Assembly: GCA_001936135.1 (NCBI GenBank)
Contig: CP012821.1
Coordinates: 930,001-994,000 of the forward strand
Direction: 5' to 3'
Length of the DNA: 64,000 nucleotides
Source: Saccharomycopsis fibuligera x Saccharomycopsis cf. fibuligera
Lineage: Eukaryota; Ascomycota; Saccharomycetes; Ascoideales; Saccharomycopsidaceae
The first letter of the stretch is position 1, and every line of letters starts with the position of its first letter. The notes below the pieces were generated by a model. The model saw only the letters and a list, made by a program, of their open reading frames with translations. It ran no database searches and was not told where the DNA came from. Made by a program: the position numbers and the translations under genes. Positions 42,630 to 54,505 of the stretch are shown here, in pieces.

Positions 42630-44870
42630 ATGGATATTAAACTCGCAAGCAAGAGACCTCATCGTTTGAACCACACGCATCCTATATCAGTACATAACCT
42701 CCTGCCAGCTGCAAATACATATGCTTATTATCAGCTCACCGCAGAAATGAAGCAAGAAGAGCCAGTTGAGTCTCTTCAGTACGCTACAGAAGAGCAGCTG
42801 AAGTTTCAGAAGTCTAATGGCCCAGTATTGCTGGAGACTAACTTATCATCATCATCATCATCATCACCATTCAGCTTAGATTGCGGTACTTCAAGGCCAG
42901 AAAACGGGTCCACGTTTGCCAGCGATTCACAAAGTGCAATAAATGGTGGTTTCACTGATGCCCTTAGCAATGCTTCGAATAGAAACAGAAGTCCCTTTCC
43001 CGGCGGTCACTCAAAGATATTGGGCGATGAAAAGGCGTATAAGCAAGACAAATCAAATGTGAAGAAACAAGCGTCATCGTCGACAAGGAAGCCCAAGTTG
43101 AAGTATCGTCCTAGGGGAACAGATGTGCTTGATTTGAACCATATAGATATTAGCAACGGAACGCTGATACTACAGCAGCTACAGGACAGCAATAATGGTA
43201 ACAGCAGTGCTGCCGCTTTGGATGCTTCCCAACCAAGCAGCCCTAGCAGCGCAGATGCTCTTTTGAACAACTTGTATTTCTTGAACTATGCCTTGACCAA
43301 CAGCCGCAAAATTGTTTGTGTTAGTGGAGCCGGAACTTCAGTCGCTGCTGGGATTCCAGATTTCAGATCATCTAATGGGCTATTTCAAGGCGGATTGGAA
43401 ATCGGCAAAAAAAACAAAAGCAAAAGCAAAAAAACAGGAACTGCGGTTAAGCCTGAAAATGAAAAGGTTCTTGGTGAGGCTGAGATAGACGAAGGCGCCA
43501 AGAGAAGGAACCCAGGAAGATCAAAACCCGCACCTCAAACAGCAAGCAGTAAGCAACTTTTCACATCGAGTGTTTATTCCGACTCCACTTTGACTGCTTC
43601 TTTCCATCAGCTTATTGTTAATTTGTACAACTTGGTGTCGTCAGCAACTCCTACAAAATTCCATCATTTATTGAACAATATATCCAAAGAGGGAAGGTTG
43701 TTGAGATTATATACCCAGAACATAGACTGTTTGGATACAGAACTACCATACTTGGGCACTGTCACCCCATTGAAAAAATGCTTTCAGAAAAAAGCCTCCA
43801 AAAAGCTGCAACGACAGCAGCATGAAGCTAACGACAATGACAAACCGGTTGAATTTCCGCGAACTATTCAGCTTCACGGCAGTTTAAAAACCATGGGGTG
43901 TTCCAAATGTTATTGGATGACTAGTACCAACCCATCAGTTTTTCAACAGTCCAAACCAATGGAATGCCCCGAATGTCAAGAACTCAATTCAGTAAGGTCT
44001 ATAGTTGGCAAACGAACTCAAGTTTCAGGAATAATCAGACCTCGATTTGTCCTTTATAACGAATTTCATCCAGACGGGGAATCTATTGGGCAAATTACTG
44101 AGTTTGATTTGCGCAAAAGTAAGCCGGACTGTTTGGTTATTGTCGGCACGTCGTTGAAGATTCCGGGAGTTAGAAGATTGGTTAAAGAAATGAGTAAAGC
44201 CATAAAGCTGGGAAATGGGGCCAACTTAGCCAAAAAGAAGGCCAACGATGAAGAAAGCAATAGTAATGATAATTATAATGGTAGCGGTGCACCATCATCA
44301 CCATTCAGTAATAAGTTCGGCGGCAATGGATGCGTGATTTGGATTAATTTGGAAAAGCCGTCATCAGCAGATTTGAACTTTATGAAAGAGTTAGATTTAG
44401 TGGTTGTGGGAGATTGCCAGAAAGTGCCCACTTTGCTTGAGAAAATTGATACGGAAAAGGTATTTGAAGATTCAAAGATTAAAAAGCGGATTGGCATCAT
44501 TAGGAAGCAGGAGTCATCGCCAAACCATGCTGGCAGGCAAGAGTGTGTGAATGGCATGGGAAGTGCAAATGCAAATGTAGATGATGCAAACGATTCAAAG
44601 AAGGCCAGGTCGGGCAGTACTGCTAACAAGATTAGCAAGCCTAGAAAAGTTCAGAGTAAGATTTTCCACAATAAGGGCAAGTTGATAAGTTTTGTTAATG
44701 ATCGAGAAATCATGCTAGCATCGACGTCAGCTTCAAATTTAACTGCTGGTGGTGCTGCCTCTGTTAAAATAAAGAAGAAAATAGAAGATGTTGGGAAAGT
44801 TAATTTTGTGCCAGACAAAATGAAAGAAGAAGGAGCAGTAACGCGAGAACAAGAAACAAACAGAGAGTAA
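42630..44870 (+). CDS. HST3: Sirtuin NAD-dependent histone deacetylase, Hst3/Hst4 type
   Basis: The 746-residue protein has a disordered N-terminal third with a Ser run (73-79), then the sirtuin core. Motifs are VSGAGTSVAAGIPDFR (231-246), the catalytic-site TQNID (362-366), LHGS with the presumed catalytic His416, zinc cysteines at 424, 427, 446 and 449, and the RPRFVLYNEFHP and GTSLK (506-510) blocks typical of Hst3/Hst4. These enzymes remove acetyl groups from histone H3 K56 and protect genome stability. It is longer than S. cerevisiae Hst3 (447) through the N-terminal extension, a Lys-rich insert at about 258-305, and a basic C-terminal tail. Whether it matches Hst3 or Hst4 more closely cannot be settled by eye. 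Confidence 0.88.
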   Translation: MDIKLASKRPHRLNHTHPISVHNLLPAANTYAYYQLTAEMKQEEPVESLQYATEEQLKFQKSNGPVLLETNLSSSSSSSPFSLDCGTSRPENGSTFASDSQSAINGGFTDALSNASNRNRSPFPGGHSKILGDEKAYKQDKSNVKKQASSSTRKPKLKYRPRGTDVLDLNHIDISNGTLILQQLQDSNNGNSSAAALDASQPSSPSSADALLNNLYFLNYALTNSRKIVCVSGAGTSVAAGIPDFRSSNGLFQGGLEIGKKNKSKSKKTGTAVKPENEKVLGEAEIDEGAKRRNPGRSKPAPQTASSKQLFTSSVYSDSTLTASFHQLIVNLYNLVSSATPTKFHHLLNNISKEGRLLRLYTQNIDCLDTELPYLGTVTPLKKCFQKKASKKLQRQQHEANDNDKPVEFPRTIQLHGSLKTMGCSKCYWMTSTNPSVFQQSKPMECPECQELNSVRSIVGKRTQVSGIIRPRFVLYNEFHPDGESIGQITEFDLRKSKPDCLVIVGTSLKIPGVRRLVKEMSKAIKLGNGANLAKKKANDEESNSNDNYNGSGAPSSPFSNKFGGNGCVIWINLEKPSSADLNFMKELDLVVVGDCQKVPTLLEKIDTEKVFEDSKIKKRIGIIRKQESSPNHAGRQECVNGMGSANANVDDANDSKKARSGSTANKISKPRKVQSKIFHNKGKLISFVNDREIMLASTSASNLTAGGAASVKIKKKIEDVGKVNFVPDKMKEEGAVTREQETNRE

Positions 44871-45343
44871 TTAAAGGTGGCGAGTTCCATAAAATAGTTC
44901 TACTTTTCTTAGTATACCTTTTTCCTTTTTTTTTTATTTTTTATTTCGCCTTTAGTTTTGTTGCTTTCTTTACTTCTTTGTATAATTATGTTATGTTATA
45001 TGTACTTTTATGAATACTCAGATAATAATTGGTCAAGGTTTCTTATTCTAGCTTTGCGATTAGTATTCCGCAATCCAAAAGCGGCGCACTATCTATCTGT
45101 CAACAAAATATACTACTTCCTAGCATGTAAAATAAACACTGCATTCTAGATTGATTAATTGACTTATCTATATAAATGCAAATACGAATATATGAAGGAA
45201 AAAAAAGCTAACAAAGTAAAGTTGAGCGAAGCTGGGCTGAGTGGGTGGTGAAAAAATGTGCCAGATTAAGATCCTGAGCCTGTGCGTCATGATCATTTGT
45301 TAGGCAGATAAGTAAAGCAGCACAGAAACATCTTTTATCATCA
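44871..45343. other. Convergent 3' region HST3/VPS45
   Basis: This 473-bp AT-rich spacer lies between two converging genes and holds termination-type T-rich sequence. No gene is supported. Confidence 0.5.
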
Positions 45344-47590
45344 TTACAACAAGTTATCACCAAAAAAGCTATCATTGTCACCTCTGTTTGTTCCCAGAAA
45401 CCCAGCACCACCATTGCCACTGCCAGTTCCACCCAAAATACTCAATAGCCGGTCTTCTTGCCCTGTCTTCCCCACCATCCCTCTACCGCCATTTTTTGTT
45501 CCGTTTTCCGCCATCATTCCCAACATCCCATTTATATACTGGTCCGAGTTCACTACCATATCACTGCCAATAACTAGCCTTATTCCTTTTTCCTTGTACT
45601 TAACATTAAGCAAGGAAACGAGCCGGCTTTCTTCATAGGTGATGCCATCAAGAAAAAAAATTATAATGTCCTGAAAGTTCTCATTATTTATTGTGTTAGC
45701 GTTGTGGCTTATGTGATTTAGGCCGTTACTATTACCAGCGCTATTACTGCTATAATTTTTATCATTATTGTTGGTGTTGGCGTTTTCGCTGCTGGTATTG
45801 TACGGATTCAATATAGGAAACGCGCTTCCATTGAGTCGCTTTGAAAAAATATCTTGAAGCACATATAGTAATCTTGGTCGATGTTGCATATATATACTAT
45901 TATTGTTTTCTTCTTCGTAATCCAAATCGCTAAGATTTAAGTGTGGACCACTCTTACCATTGCCGTGGTTATCGCCAGCGCCGGCGCCAAGTTTTTTCAA
46001 ATTCAGTATCAAGTTGTTGGTGTTTTTCAATGGGGTAAATATTGACAAGTTCGCATTGTTAGCATTATTATCGACAAAGGAAAGGTTTGGCGCTGCTGAG
46101 GAGCTATTGGCAGTTGCGGTTGTAGTATCGTTGTACAACCTCTTTTTGATCCCGGAATATTTAAGCACAAAGTCAATTAATCCTGTTTTTTCCCCAGGAA
46201 CCCCTTGTGACTTGAGAATATCTACCAATTTTTTGATTTGATTCTGTGAGTAGTTCTCATACTTAAGGGCATAGATGAGTACCAACTTAATCTTGTAGTT
46301 TTCTGGAATAGGATACGGGTTCGGATCGTTGGTGGTGTTGAGCTTCCCATTGACCAAGAGTTTGAAAACATTAGTGTAATCCTCATTATGGTGAGAATAA
46401 TCTGACTCTTTACCAATACTGAGATTTTGCTCTACTTCACTAACTTCCCATAAATTAGCCAGTTGAATTTTTTTATCTAATTCTCCGGTAATTGTAATAT
46501 GCTTGTTCACGTTGTGTGACAATTTCTTAAACTCGGGAAACTCCTGCAAAAAATTTTTCAAGTCTTCAATCGAATTCAACGAATTTGACGAGTTGGTCTT
46601 GTTTTTATAATTTGCAACTAATAATTTGATTTTTTCTGATAAGTCGGCAAAATTCAAAAACATTGATTCTTGGAAAAACTTATCATTTTCGACATTTAAA
46701 ATCATTTGTGTGACTTCATCGTCATTTTGTGCTCGCTGTCCTTCAACGAAGGGCGACAAGTCGACTATGTTTTTGGTAATAGTTAAATATTCATGAATCA
46801 TGGCTTGATAAGTCCAGGGTGACAATAATGGTGTCAATGGATCATTTTTACGATCCATGATTAATAATAATGGCTTAGTATCGGATCTGGGAAAGTTGTT
46901 GAAAAGTTGGAAGGAGTTGGAGTTTGGGTTCGTGAGCTCGTAGAAGACGTCATTAGCGCATCTTAACGCTTTGCGAGAATTTCCTTCAAATCTAATTATT
47001 GGCTTACTTTTCAAAGATAGTAATAACGACACAATTTTGCTATTAATGCTGCGGTCGTCAAGATGCCATTGTTCATTGCCAAAATCCAATGACGCAGCAC
47101 CGCTATAAAGTTGGAACAAGTCTTGATTGATAACCAAGTAGTCCCAAAATATTTCCTGAATATGCATGATTGTTTCCAAATCGTCACATTCTGCAATTTT
47201 TTCCAACTGCGACTTCGTCAAAAAATTTGAAAAAAAGACACTATAGCTGCGATATTTGGGGAATTTCAACTCATCACATAACCAATTGATAGAGTCCGTT
47301 GAAGGACTAATAAAGACAATGCAGTTCAAATGGCGAAGCTTGTCACGTTGTTGGTTTGCAATTTTGTCAATGAGAAAAATGTTGTTGTTTAGCAATTCAC
47401 TCTGGCTTGAAACTATGGAGATTATGGAAGTGGTGTAGTCGTCAAGCAAGAGGACATTGATGTTGGTACCGGGGATAACTGATGATGACGTGCGGGACGG
47501 TTTCAGCGATGAGGAGGCGGATGAGGAGGACTGGCCGGCCACTTTGAGGATGTGATTAATATAGAAATGGCCGATACGAAGCAAGTCCAT
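45344..47590 (-). CDS. VPS45: Sec1/Munc18 protein Vps45
   Basis: The 748-residue product shows the Vps45 pattern: FYINHILKVAG near the start, VLLLDDYTTSIIS (about 46-58), SQSELLNNNIFLID, and a FFSNFLTKSQLEKIAE-DDLE block. It also has DRKNDPLTPLLSPWTYQAM and a C-terminal IIIFFLDGITYEES. Vps45 binds the syntaxins Tlg2 and Pep12 and is needed for Golgi-to-endosome/vacuole traffic. S. cerevisiae Vps45 has 577 residues. The excess is an Asn/Ser/Gly-rich insertion at about 490-650 and a glycine-rich tail, typical of polar low-complexity growth in this genome. The 3' end converges with HST3. Confidence 0.95.
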   Translation of the reverse strand: MDLLRIGHFYINHILKVAGQSSSSASSSLKPSRTSSSVIPGTNINVLLLDDYTTSIISIVSSQSELLNNNIFLIDKIANQQRDKLRHLNCIVFISPSTDSINWLCDELKFPKYRSYSVFFSNFLTKSQLEKIAECDDLETIMHIQEIFWDYLVINQDLFQLYSGAASLDFGNEQWHLDDRSINSKIVSLLLSLKSKPIIRFEGNSRKALRCANDVFYELTNPNSNSFQLFNNFPRSDTKPLLLIMDRKNDPLTPLLSPWTYQAMIHEYLTITKNIVDLSPFVEGQRAQNDDEVTQMILNVENDKFFQESMFLNFADLSEKIKLLVANYKNKTNSSNSLNSIEDLKNFLQEFPEFKKLSHNVNKHITITGELDKKIQLANLWEVSEVEQNLSIGKESDYSHHNEDYTNVFKLLVNGKLNTTNDPNPYPIPENYKIKLVLIYALKYENYSQNQIKKLVDILKSQGVPGEKTGLIDFVLKYSGIKKRLYNDTTTATANSSSAAPNLSFVDNNANNANLSIFTPLKNTNNLILNLKKLGAGAGDNHGNGKSGPHLNLSDLDYEEENNNSIYMQHRPRLLYVLQDIFSKRLNGSAFPILNPYNTSSENANTNNNDKNYSSNSAGNSNGLNHISHNANTINNENFQDIIIFFLDGITYEESRLVSLLNVKYKEKGIRLVIGSDMVVNSDQYINGMLGMMAENGTKNGGRGMVGKTGQEDRLLSILGGTGSGNGGAGFLGTNRGDNDSFFGDNLL

Positions 47591-48282
47591 TGTGCTTTGA
47601 GTTGAAAGAGGTATCAGAATAATTGAGTAATAGCTGTTGTTGGACTGCTAGTTGAGCTTCGTTTGCCATCTATTCTATTCTATTCTATTCATTGACAGTA
47701 ACCTATATCGCTTCTTGCTGCTTCAGTTGCTCTGTGCTGTCGCCAACTTCCGGAAGTTAGTATTTATGGTCATGTGACTTGCTATAGAAAATTGACAATC
47801 GCTGTGCTACTGACTGACAGACAGATTACGCACAGAGAACTTAAATAAATGCAGAATGTTGAGACATGTTAATATAAAAGAGAAAACAAAACATAACGAG
47901 ACATAAATAAAGACAATTAAAAAGAATAGGAATATTTAAGACACTAGTGCGTAGTAGTTTGTAAGGAGATTTAGAGGGAAAAAACGGTACACGAAGCAAA
48001 AGAAACTAAAAAGTCAAAACAACGAATGAATATACATGAATGAAATAAAAAAAAAAAAAAAATAAAAAAGAATTTGCCTTTTAAGAATCAAGCAAAACCG
48101 TCAAAGAAATAAAGTATAATTGCGAAAGTCAAAAACTTAGACACCCAAAGACGAGAGAAAAGAACCCAAACCAACTAATCGACACCAAAAACTGAATATG
48201 AATTTAATCGAAAAAAAAAATTAAAATAAAAAATAAAATAATAATAGAAAAATAAAGTAAAATAAAAGCAAAAAAGTCAGTC
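47591..48282. other. Intergenic region between VPS45 and the zinc-cluster gene
   Basis: This is the upstream flank of VPS45, including a TCTAT repeat at 47670-47690, and the A-rich 3' flank of the zinc-cluster gene. No gene is supported. Confidence 0.5.
47670..47690. repeat. TCTAT pentanucleotide repeat
   Basis: Four tandem 5-bp units lie about 80 bp upstream of the VPS45 ATG. Confidence 0.85.
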
Positions 48283-51200
48283 TCAATGTTCCAATATCAA
48301 GTTGAAATCATTGAATTTTTTCCCCATATCAAGCAAGCTAATTTCCTGTTTACTTGTTGAAGCACTTTCATCGTGGTTTTCACTAGCTTCGTCATCAATG
48401 CTCATATGAACATCGTTTGGCCCATCGTCATGTTCATCATGTCCGTTCTCATCTCTAGTTGATGCGTTTACAAAATCTTTTTCTATAGCTTGAAACACAT
48501 TTAAGAATGACGAGTTTTTGGAAAACCCGGTACTGTTGACATCGGTGCTGGCATGGTCATTGACATTGACATCAGTGCCGGCGGAGGCCATTTCGTCAGA
48601 ATCATCATAATCATGATTATAATCATAATCTAGCCTGAAGTTCTTTAGATTATCACTATCGTTGCCATCATTATCGACTTTCTTCACCACCGAGACCTCA
48701 GGGTGGGTTTGCTTGCCAGCAGTCGAGGCTGAAGGTAAATTTGGGGACAATGAAGCCTTGAGAAAAAGGGCCTTTTTTGTCTTTAAAGGCTTCGCATTCT
48801 CATTTTCATTATGGTTATCAACGTTTGCTTGGCCTTTTCCACTGACGGACCCATTATCGTCACCAGCAGTTGCAGCAGCAACAGCATCAGAAACAACATT
48901 GTCTTCTTTGAAACCTTTCTGATTATTGTCCGCGTCATCACCATTTCTATTGAAAAAATTCATTGAATATTTGGGACAAATCAAATTATCCACCAAATTG
49001 TTAATTGACACATTTTTGTCACTAGCATCGGCACCAGCGCTAGCCTCTGCATCCGCATCGGCACCAGCATCAGCAATAATTGCGTCATTTTCTTCATCTT
49101 TTCCACTTTCTTTGGCGAGATATTGGTTGTTGTTGTCATCATGGCGACGATCATCAATGGTTGCAGAGTTTTTGCCATTAAGGTTAGCGTTAGCATTGGC
49201 ACTACCAGCAGCACCGCCAACTTTATTCCAGTCAAACAAAGAGTTCAAGTTGAAGTCATCATCTTGTTCGTCATGTCCGTTGAACTCGTGATTTTCGTGG
49301 GTATTAGCATAGACATCGTCATGGCCAGTTTCATTAGATTTACCAGCAGCGCCGGAAGAAGAAGAAGAAGTAACAGGAGCAAAAGCGGTGGCTAAAGAGC
49401 AGTTAGGATGCATGGTTGGTCTAGCAACAGCGCTGCTTGAATTTCTTTTCATCATTAATGATTGCTTCAATATGTTATTGACTGGGTTTCCATTACCGCT
49501 CGCATCTCCGCCATTTTCCAAGACCGACATTGAATTCATCCGTTTTCTAGGGTTTTGGCCTGCACTCGAATTTATCATGCCAGCAGCAGAACCATAAGAA
49601 CCACCACTGCCACTACCAATTGACGAACCAGCAGTGCTTATTGAATCACGACGATTCCGATGATGGCCCAAGGATGATGACGATGTTGAAAACAATGAAT
49701 TTACCGAACTGGTTGGAGACATGTCTAGGGACATTGGCATTGACATTGACATTGACATGTCTATGGAGGACGATGCGGTCGGAGGCACCGTTGTTGACAT
49801 AGACATTGAGTGGGCCATTGGCACTGACATTGACATGGACATGGAGGTTGAGGTCGTGGACGTTGAGTCTGAGCGGTGACTTCTTGAGTGATTATTCTGG
49901 TTGTGGTGGTTGTGGTTGTTATTGCTATTATTACTGTTATTGGCATTGCTTGTATTGTTGGAGTTGTTGTTGCTAGCAGTGGCCAAATTTGCAGTATTGA
50001 GTGACAACTCGGTACCACCATTATGACCGTTATGATAGCTGAAAATTGACGGCGATGCTGTGTGCTGCTGCTGCTGGTAATATGATGACGATGATAATGG
50101 CGATGATGATGGCAGCCCAGTATTGGTATTGTTGCTGAGGGAGATTGAAGGTCTTTTTGAAACCATTGATGAAGATCTTTGCTTGTTCATCATAGTAATT
50201 ACTGGACTGCTTGATGCAGCAGAGCCGCCATGAGCACTAGTCAAGCCAGCCAAGCTCATTAGGTCCAACTCGATTCTTTTGAACCAATCCTTGTACCAAA
50301 ATACACAACCGTCGCAGGCACTGCCAGCGTTTCCAGTGCTCAATGAGTCAAATTCGTAGTTCTTGATCAAGATAACTAATACTTTAATGATGACTTTCAC
50401 TGACTGAATGAACAAGTCACTCTGAGCTTCATAGTATCCGTTTTTAAGAATTGCTAGCAAGGTAGATATTTGGAACATTGCGGTTTGGAGAATGTCAATG
50501 GGGATTGTCTTGAATCCATTTTTGAATGATGATGAGGATGAGGATGAGGTGGATGAAGCGTTGGGGTTTTGCTGCTGCTGCTGTTGTTGTTGAAAATGTG
50601 CTCTTCTTCTTTTTGCTGAAGATTCAAGAATTGAGTTCATTGATTTGAAAAATAGAGATAAGCTAAAACCGGAACCGGGCTGTGTATGTGAATTGTTGGA
50701 AGTCGAAAAATACGTTTCAATGTTTTTGTTTAAGCTTGATAAAGAAAATGGTAACGATGAACAAGTTGAAGTAGAGCCAGATCCAGAGCCAGAGCCAGAA
50801 GACATGATTGAAGATATGAATTCTTGCTCAATTGACTTGACGCTAATGGTACTGCTCTTCTTCACTGCACTTCCCAAGTTGGCGCCCAAATCATAATCGC
50901 AAAGCATAGTATTTGACGATGACGACGATAGTAATGATGATGCAGAAGACGTTGAGACGGTTGAATACTTTCTTCTCTTCAACGTTGGCTCCTCGGAAAT
51001 CGAATCTGTATTATCAAAACTGCCATTACCATTTCCAGCCTTGCCGTGAAAATCGTTGTTGATATAATCAACCAGGATGAGACAAGATAGAAACTCTCTA
51101 GAAATTGAAGCAAATTTGATAACCAGATCCTCGCCTGCCTTGTCACTGGCATCGACATCTGCGGTGGATTTTGGGTCTGATAACGTTGTGCCAAACTTAG

Positions 51201-53313
51201 CCTTTCTCAAATGGATCAAAGACCGAAGGTGGAGATAGACCAAGTTGAGCTGGATGTCGGGAAGACTAGGTTGGTTGGTGTTGCTGCTATTGTGCATGCC
51301 GCTGCCAGCTTCGAGTTCAAGGATACCCATATTTGAGTCATCGTGGCTTTGTTTCCAGGAAGCCAATTTCTGGTCAAGGGTGGTCAACTTTGCATCAGAT
51401 AATAGCCATAGCTCGTTTTCCCAGTTTGGCAATGCACTCTTGCCGCTGCTGCTGTTCTCATTGGCAACTCTGACTAGCGTTCCTTCGCCGTCACAAAAAT
51501 GGTAACAGCCATCATCACCGTTGTTGTCGTCATAACCGTCAACGTTGCAACCCAAGATGAAACCATTTATATACTGGCAAAGCTGAACCAATCTGCACAT
51601 GGTTTGGAGGCTCTTGGCCTCATTTTGGCTCTGCAAACTTTGCAACTCTGAGATGCGACTGTTGCTAGTGCCTTCGTAATGGGCTCTAAAAAAGCTATTG
51701 TTGAAATAGTCACCAGTCTTCAACACCAAAAAGCTGTTCAAGACGTATGTGCTCCAATATAGCTTAACTCTGAGACCATGTTGGCTAGGCTGGCGGTAGT
51801 GGTGGTGGCTGCGGCGGTCTTGGCCAGTAAGATTATTGAGATAGTTCGCCATGAAGTGCTCAGTTGATCCGGCGCCTGACCTGAACTCTTTCACATTCGC
51901 CCCGTCCTCGCCGTCGCCATCGTGGAGCCTCAACACGCCAACTAAGTAGTTGTTTATGACCTGAGAGATTTTAACCAAGTAGGCGCTATTTTTAGTTGAT
52001 CTGACGAGAAATTTCTCACCAATTGAGGACGTGTTGGCGCCAGAACTAGCTGCGGCAGAGGCGGCGGCAGTAGCTGACTCGCCATCGCTGTTCTCATAGC
52101 ATAAGGACAAGTAGAAGAACAAGAGATAAATTTGCAAAACTTCCAAAGATGGCGCAGCGTCTTTGACGAGGTTCAATTTTTCCAAGATGATCTTCTTTAG
52201 GAACTCGTAATCGTAATTCAATTTGAAAAATTTGAACATGCTGCTGCTGCTCTGGCCGCTATCGCTGCTTGACTCTGGATATAAGATTGAGTAATTGATA
52301 TTTCCGAGGTAGATCACCAACAATAGCTGGATCTTGAAGCAGATTGAGGTTTCGTTGATTTTGATGTTTTCGTTAATTTTTTCGTGTGCATGGCTATCGG
52401 CAGAGCCGGCGCTGCTGCTGCTGCCGCCGCCCAGCATGACGTTGTACTGGGCCACCAAGTGCTTCAACTGCTGCTTGAACTTTGCGAGATTGGCCGTGAA
52501 CTCGACTTTGTCAGTCATGTACAAGAACAGGTCGTTGATGTGGTCAAAGTAGTTGGATATGAATTTTTGCAAGATCACCGAGTTCTGCTGGTTGATGATG
52601 AGGTTGTTGTTTTGGTTGTTTGCGAGGAGAAAAAGCTTGAAGAGCACGGAGTCTAGGATAAATGCAAGAGAGTTGTTGTCAACAAAGGTGTTTGCTGCGC
52701 GGGAGCCCAGCTGGGAACTTGCCAGCGCGCCGCTGCTGCTTGTGATTGCGTTCAAGTGGTTGGATAGACTGTAGTTCACCAAATTTTTGCCCACGTTGGC
52801 TTGGTTCACCGTGAAGGTGGTGAACTGGGCAGAACAAGCCCCAGAGGCCGCGCCCTGGCGGCTTGGTTGTCTGGAAGGGCTGGCGGCTGCTGCGCTGGCC
52901 GCCTGTTTCTTGCTGAGGGCCGCGTTCAAGCTGTTTGTGTGGTTTTCGTGCAACGAATCAACAAGAACATCGACCTTGCTGCCCTCGCCGTTGAGCAAGA
53001 GGCTCAAGTCTGGGTCGGGGCTGTCGGTGCTGCCGGCATTCGCTTTTGTGTTCCCGCGCTTGATGAGTTCCACGAGCTTCAAGTTCTCGTTTTGCAAGAA
53101 AATCAAATTCTGCTCCAAGTTTTCCGTGTAGCCCTTGGGGAAGCTTCTTCTCGTCAACTTGTCGCTGGTCTTGCAGTTGAAGCCGATTTTGAAGCAGTTG
53201 GAACAGCTTGGTAGCTGGCCGTCGCATTTGATTTTCTTGATTCTGCAGCGGTCGCAAGCCTGGGAGATTCTGGAGTTGCCGTTCTTGGGGTTTTTGATGA
53301 GCTTTGGGGGCAT
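48283..53313 (-). CDS. Zn(II)2Cys6 transcription factor with Cat8-type linker, unusually long
   Basis: The ATG at 53313 gives 1676 residues; an open extension to 53337 begins at TTG. The zinc cluster is at 20-47 (Cys20, 23, 30, 37, 40, 47). It is followed by [18 protein letters not shown] and a short leucine-heptad coiled coil, the linker seen in Cat8 and the related Znc1/Zcf11-like group. Folded helical patches appear in the middle, such as [17 protein letters not shown] and a [11 protein letters not shown] block. Most of the C-terminal half is low complexity, with Gln, Asn and Ser runs, Met-Ser hexanucleotide repeats at about 49730-49850, and Ala-Asp repeats. [11 protein letters not shown] patch may be an activation motif. 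S. cerevisiae Cat8 (1433) activates gluconeogenic genes including SFC1; orthology here is only probable. Confidence 0.8.
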   Translation of the reverse strand: MPPKLIKNPKNGNSRISQACDRCRIKKIKCDGQLPSCSNCFKIGFNCKTSDKLTRRSFPKGYTENLEQNLIFLQNENLKLVELIKRGNTKANAGSTDSPDPDLSLLLNGEGSKVDVLVDSLHENHTNSLNAALSKKQAASAAAASPSRQPSRQGAASGACSAQFTTFTVNQANVGKNLVNYSLSNHLNAITSSSGALASSQLGSRAANTFVDNNSLAFILDSVLFKLFLLANNQNNNLIINQQNSVILQKFISNYFDHINDLFLYMTDKVEFTANLAKFKQQLKHLVAQYNVMLGGGSSSSAGSADSHAHEKINENIKINETSICFKIQLLLVIYLGNINYSILYPESSSDSGQSSSSMFKFFKLNYDYEFLKKIILEKLNLVKDAAPSLEVLQIYLLFFYLSLCYENSDGESATAAASAAASSGANTSSIGEKFLVRSTKNSAYLVKISQVINNYLVGVLRLHDGDGEDGANVKEFRSGAGSTEHFMANYLNNLTGQDRRSHHHYRQPSQHGLRVKLYWSTYVLNSFLVLKTGDYFNNSFFRAHYEGTSNSRISELQSLQSQNEAKSLQTMCRLVQLCQYINGFILGCNVDGYDDNNGDDGCYHFCDGEGTLVRVANENSSSGKSALPNWENELWLLSDAKLTTLDQKLASWKQSHDDSNMGILELEAGSGMHNSSNTNQPSLPDIQLNLVYLHLRSLIHLRKAKFGTTLSDPKSTADVDASDKAGEDLVIKFASISREFLSCLILVDYINNDFHGKAGNGNGSFDNTDSISEEPTLKRRKYSTVSTSSASSLLSSSSSNTMLCDYDLGANLGSAVKKSSTISVKSIEQEFISSIMSSGSGSGSGSTSTCSSLPFSLSSLNKNIETYFSTSNNSHTQPGSGFSLSLFFKSMNSILESSAKRRRAHFQQQQQQQQNPNASSTSSSSSSSFKNGFKTIPIDILQTAMFQISTLLAILKNGYYEAQSDLFIQSVKVIIKVLVILIKNYEFDSLSTGNAGSACDGCVFWYKDWFKRIELDLMSLAGLTSAHGGSAASSSPVITMMNKQRSSSMVSKRPSISLSNNTNTGLPSSSPLSSSSYYQQQQHTASPSIFSYHNGHNGGTELSLNTANLATASNNNSNNTSNANNSNNSNNNHNHHNQNNHSRSHRSDSTSTTSTSMSMSMSVPMAHSMSMSTTVPPTASSSIDMSMSMSMPMSLDMSPTSSVNSLFSTSSSSLGHHRNRRDSISTAGSSIGSGSGGSYGSAAGMINSSAGQNPRKRMNSMSVLENGGDASGNGNPVNNILKQSLMMKRNSSSAVARPTMHPNCSLATAFAPVTSSSSSGAAGKSNETGHDDVYANTHENHEFNGHDEQDDDFNLNSLFDWNKVGGAAGSANANANLNGKNSATIDDRRHDDNNNQYLAKESGKDEENDAIIADAGADADAEASAGADASDKNVSINNLVDNLICPKYSMNFFNRNGDDADNNQKGFKEDNVVSDAVAAATAGDDNGSVSGKGQANVDNHNENENAKPLKTKKALFLKASLSPNLPSASTAGKQTHPEVSVVKKVDNDGNDSDNLKNFRLDYDYNHDYDDSDEMASAGTDVNVNDHASTDVNSTGFSKNSSFLNVFQAIEKDFVNASTRDENGHDEHDDGPNDVHMSIDDEASENHDESASTSKQEISLLDMGKKFNDFNLILEH

Positions 53314-54505
53314 TATTGGCGTGTGAGCGTAGAACAAAATACACTATAGTCGAGTGGAACGGAATGGAGTAGAGTGCAGTGCAGTGCGATGGGGAGTAAG
53401 GCGACAAAGTGAAGCAAGCGGTAGAAATGAGGCGAGCAGACGGTGGACGAATCAACAGGAAACAACAAGCAAGGAATGCCAAAGGGATATATACTGCCGT
53501 TGGCAGTATACTTATTAGCTGGCAAGAGCACTCTGTCCCGGGAGTCCTGAGATGTACGCTTACTTAGTTGGTTACATAGTTAGCTACTTAGTTACTCAAT
53601 CAATCACCATTATTACCTGCTATCGCTGTAGCGCTGCTGCTGCTTATGCTGCTGCTGCTGCTGCTGCTGACGAATGTTCTTCAAGAGTTTGGCAAAAAAG
53701 AAAGAAACAAAGACGCAGTGCAGTGGCCTGTGCATGACAGTGCGCAGACACCTGCTTCCTCCTGTTGGCAGCAGCACCGCAACCTAAATAAGCTGCGGGA
53801 GCCCGAAGGGTGCATGGGCGCTAGCGTACCCCAGACTGCCACAGCCACGTTAGCCTGCAGTATCTCGCAGCGCGTGGCAGCAGCAGCGGGCTACGACAAT
53901 TGCGTGCAAATTACCCCAGGTTGTTCCAACGTCACCGCGCATTATACCGCGTTGCAAGGGAGCGCCGTCCCGCGCTGCTCTGCTGCTCTGATGCGCAGCA
54001 GCAGCGCAGCAGCAGCGCAGCAGATCGGCAGTGCTGCAGCGATGCGTCAGACGGGGGCACGGCGGGGCAACTATGCTTCTTGGCTCGAAGCTGACTGAAG
54101 CGGGCCCGTTCGTGTGAGCGGGCGTTGGCTTTGGCTTTGGCTTTGGAAGCGCTGCAGCAGGGGCCTGCCGCGGTCGGAACGGAAACGCAGACCGGAACCG
54201 CGATCGCCGCGATCGCCGCAAGCCGGCCGCGGGCCGGCCACGGGCCGGCCACAAGGCTGCCACAAGGCGGCGCTCGGTCCGCCCCCCGGTATGCCCCCGG
54301 GCGGCTGTCCGTCTGCTTACTGCCCGCGCTGCTGCGCGTGTTACTACAGCGACAACACTGGCGGCAATCCGACCATACAGTTCCTCTATTGTTCGCTATT
54401 TACAAGCCTCTGCTCCGGTGCTCCGCTGTCCAAACACTCTGTCAGCAGCAAAACAGCCTTTCCAATCGCTCGCTCGCACGCTCGCTCGCACGCTCGTCAC
54501 ATGCG
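53314..54505. other. GC-rich intergenic region between the zinc-cluster gene and MRH4
   Basis: These 1.2 kb contain CTG/GCT triplet runs (about 53631-53670, 53990-54030) and short direct repeats built on GGCCGG and GATCGCCGC. Overlapping ORFs on both strands are products of composition. No RNA gene was recognised. Confidence 0.5.

Noticed and set aside
53314-53337. Upstream extension of the zinc-cluster gene
   Set aside because: It begins at TTG; the ATG at 53313 directly precedes the basic N terminus.
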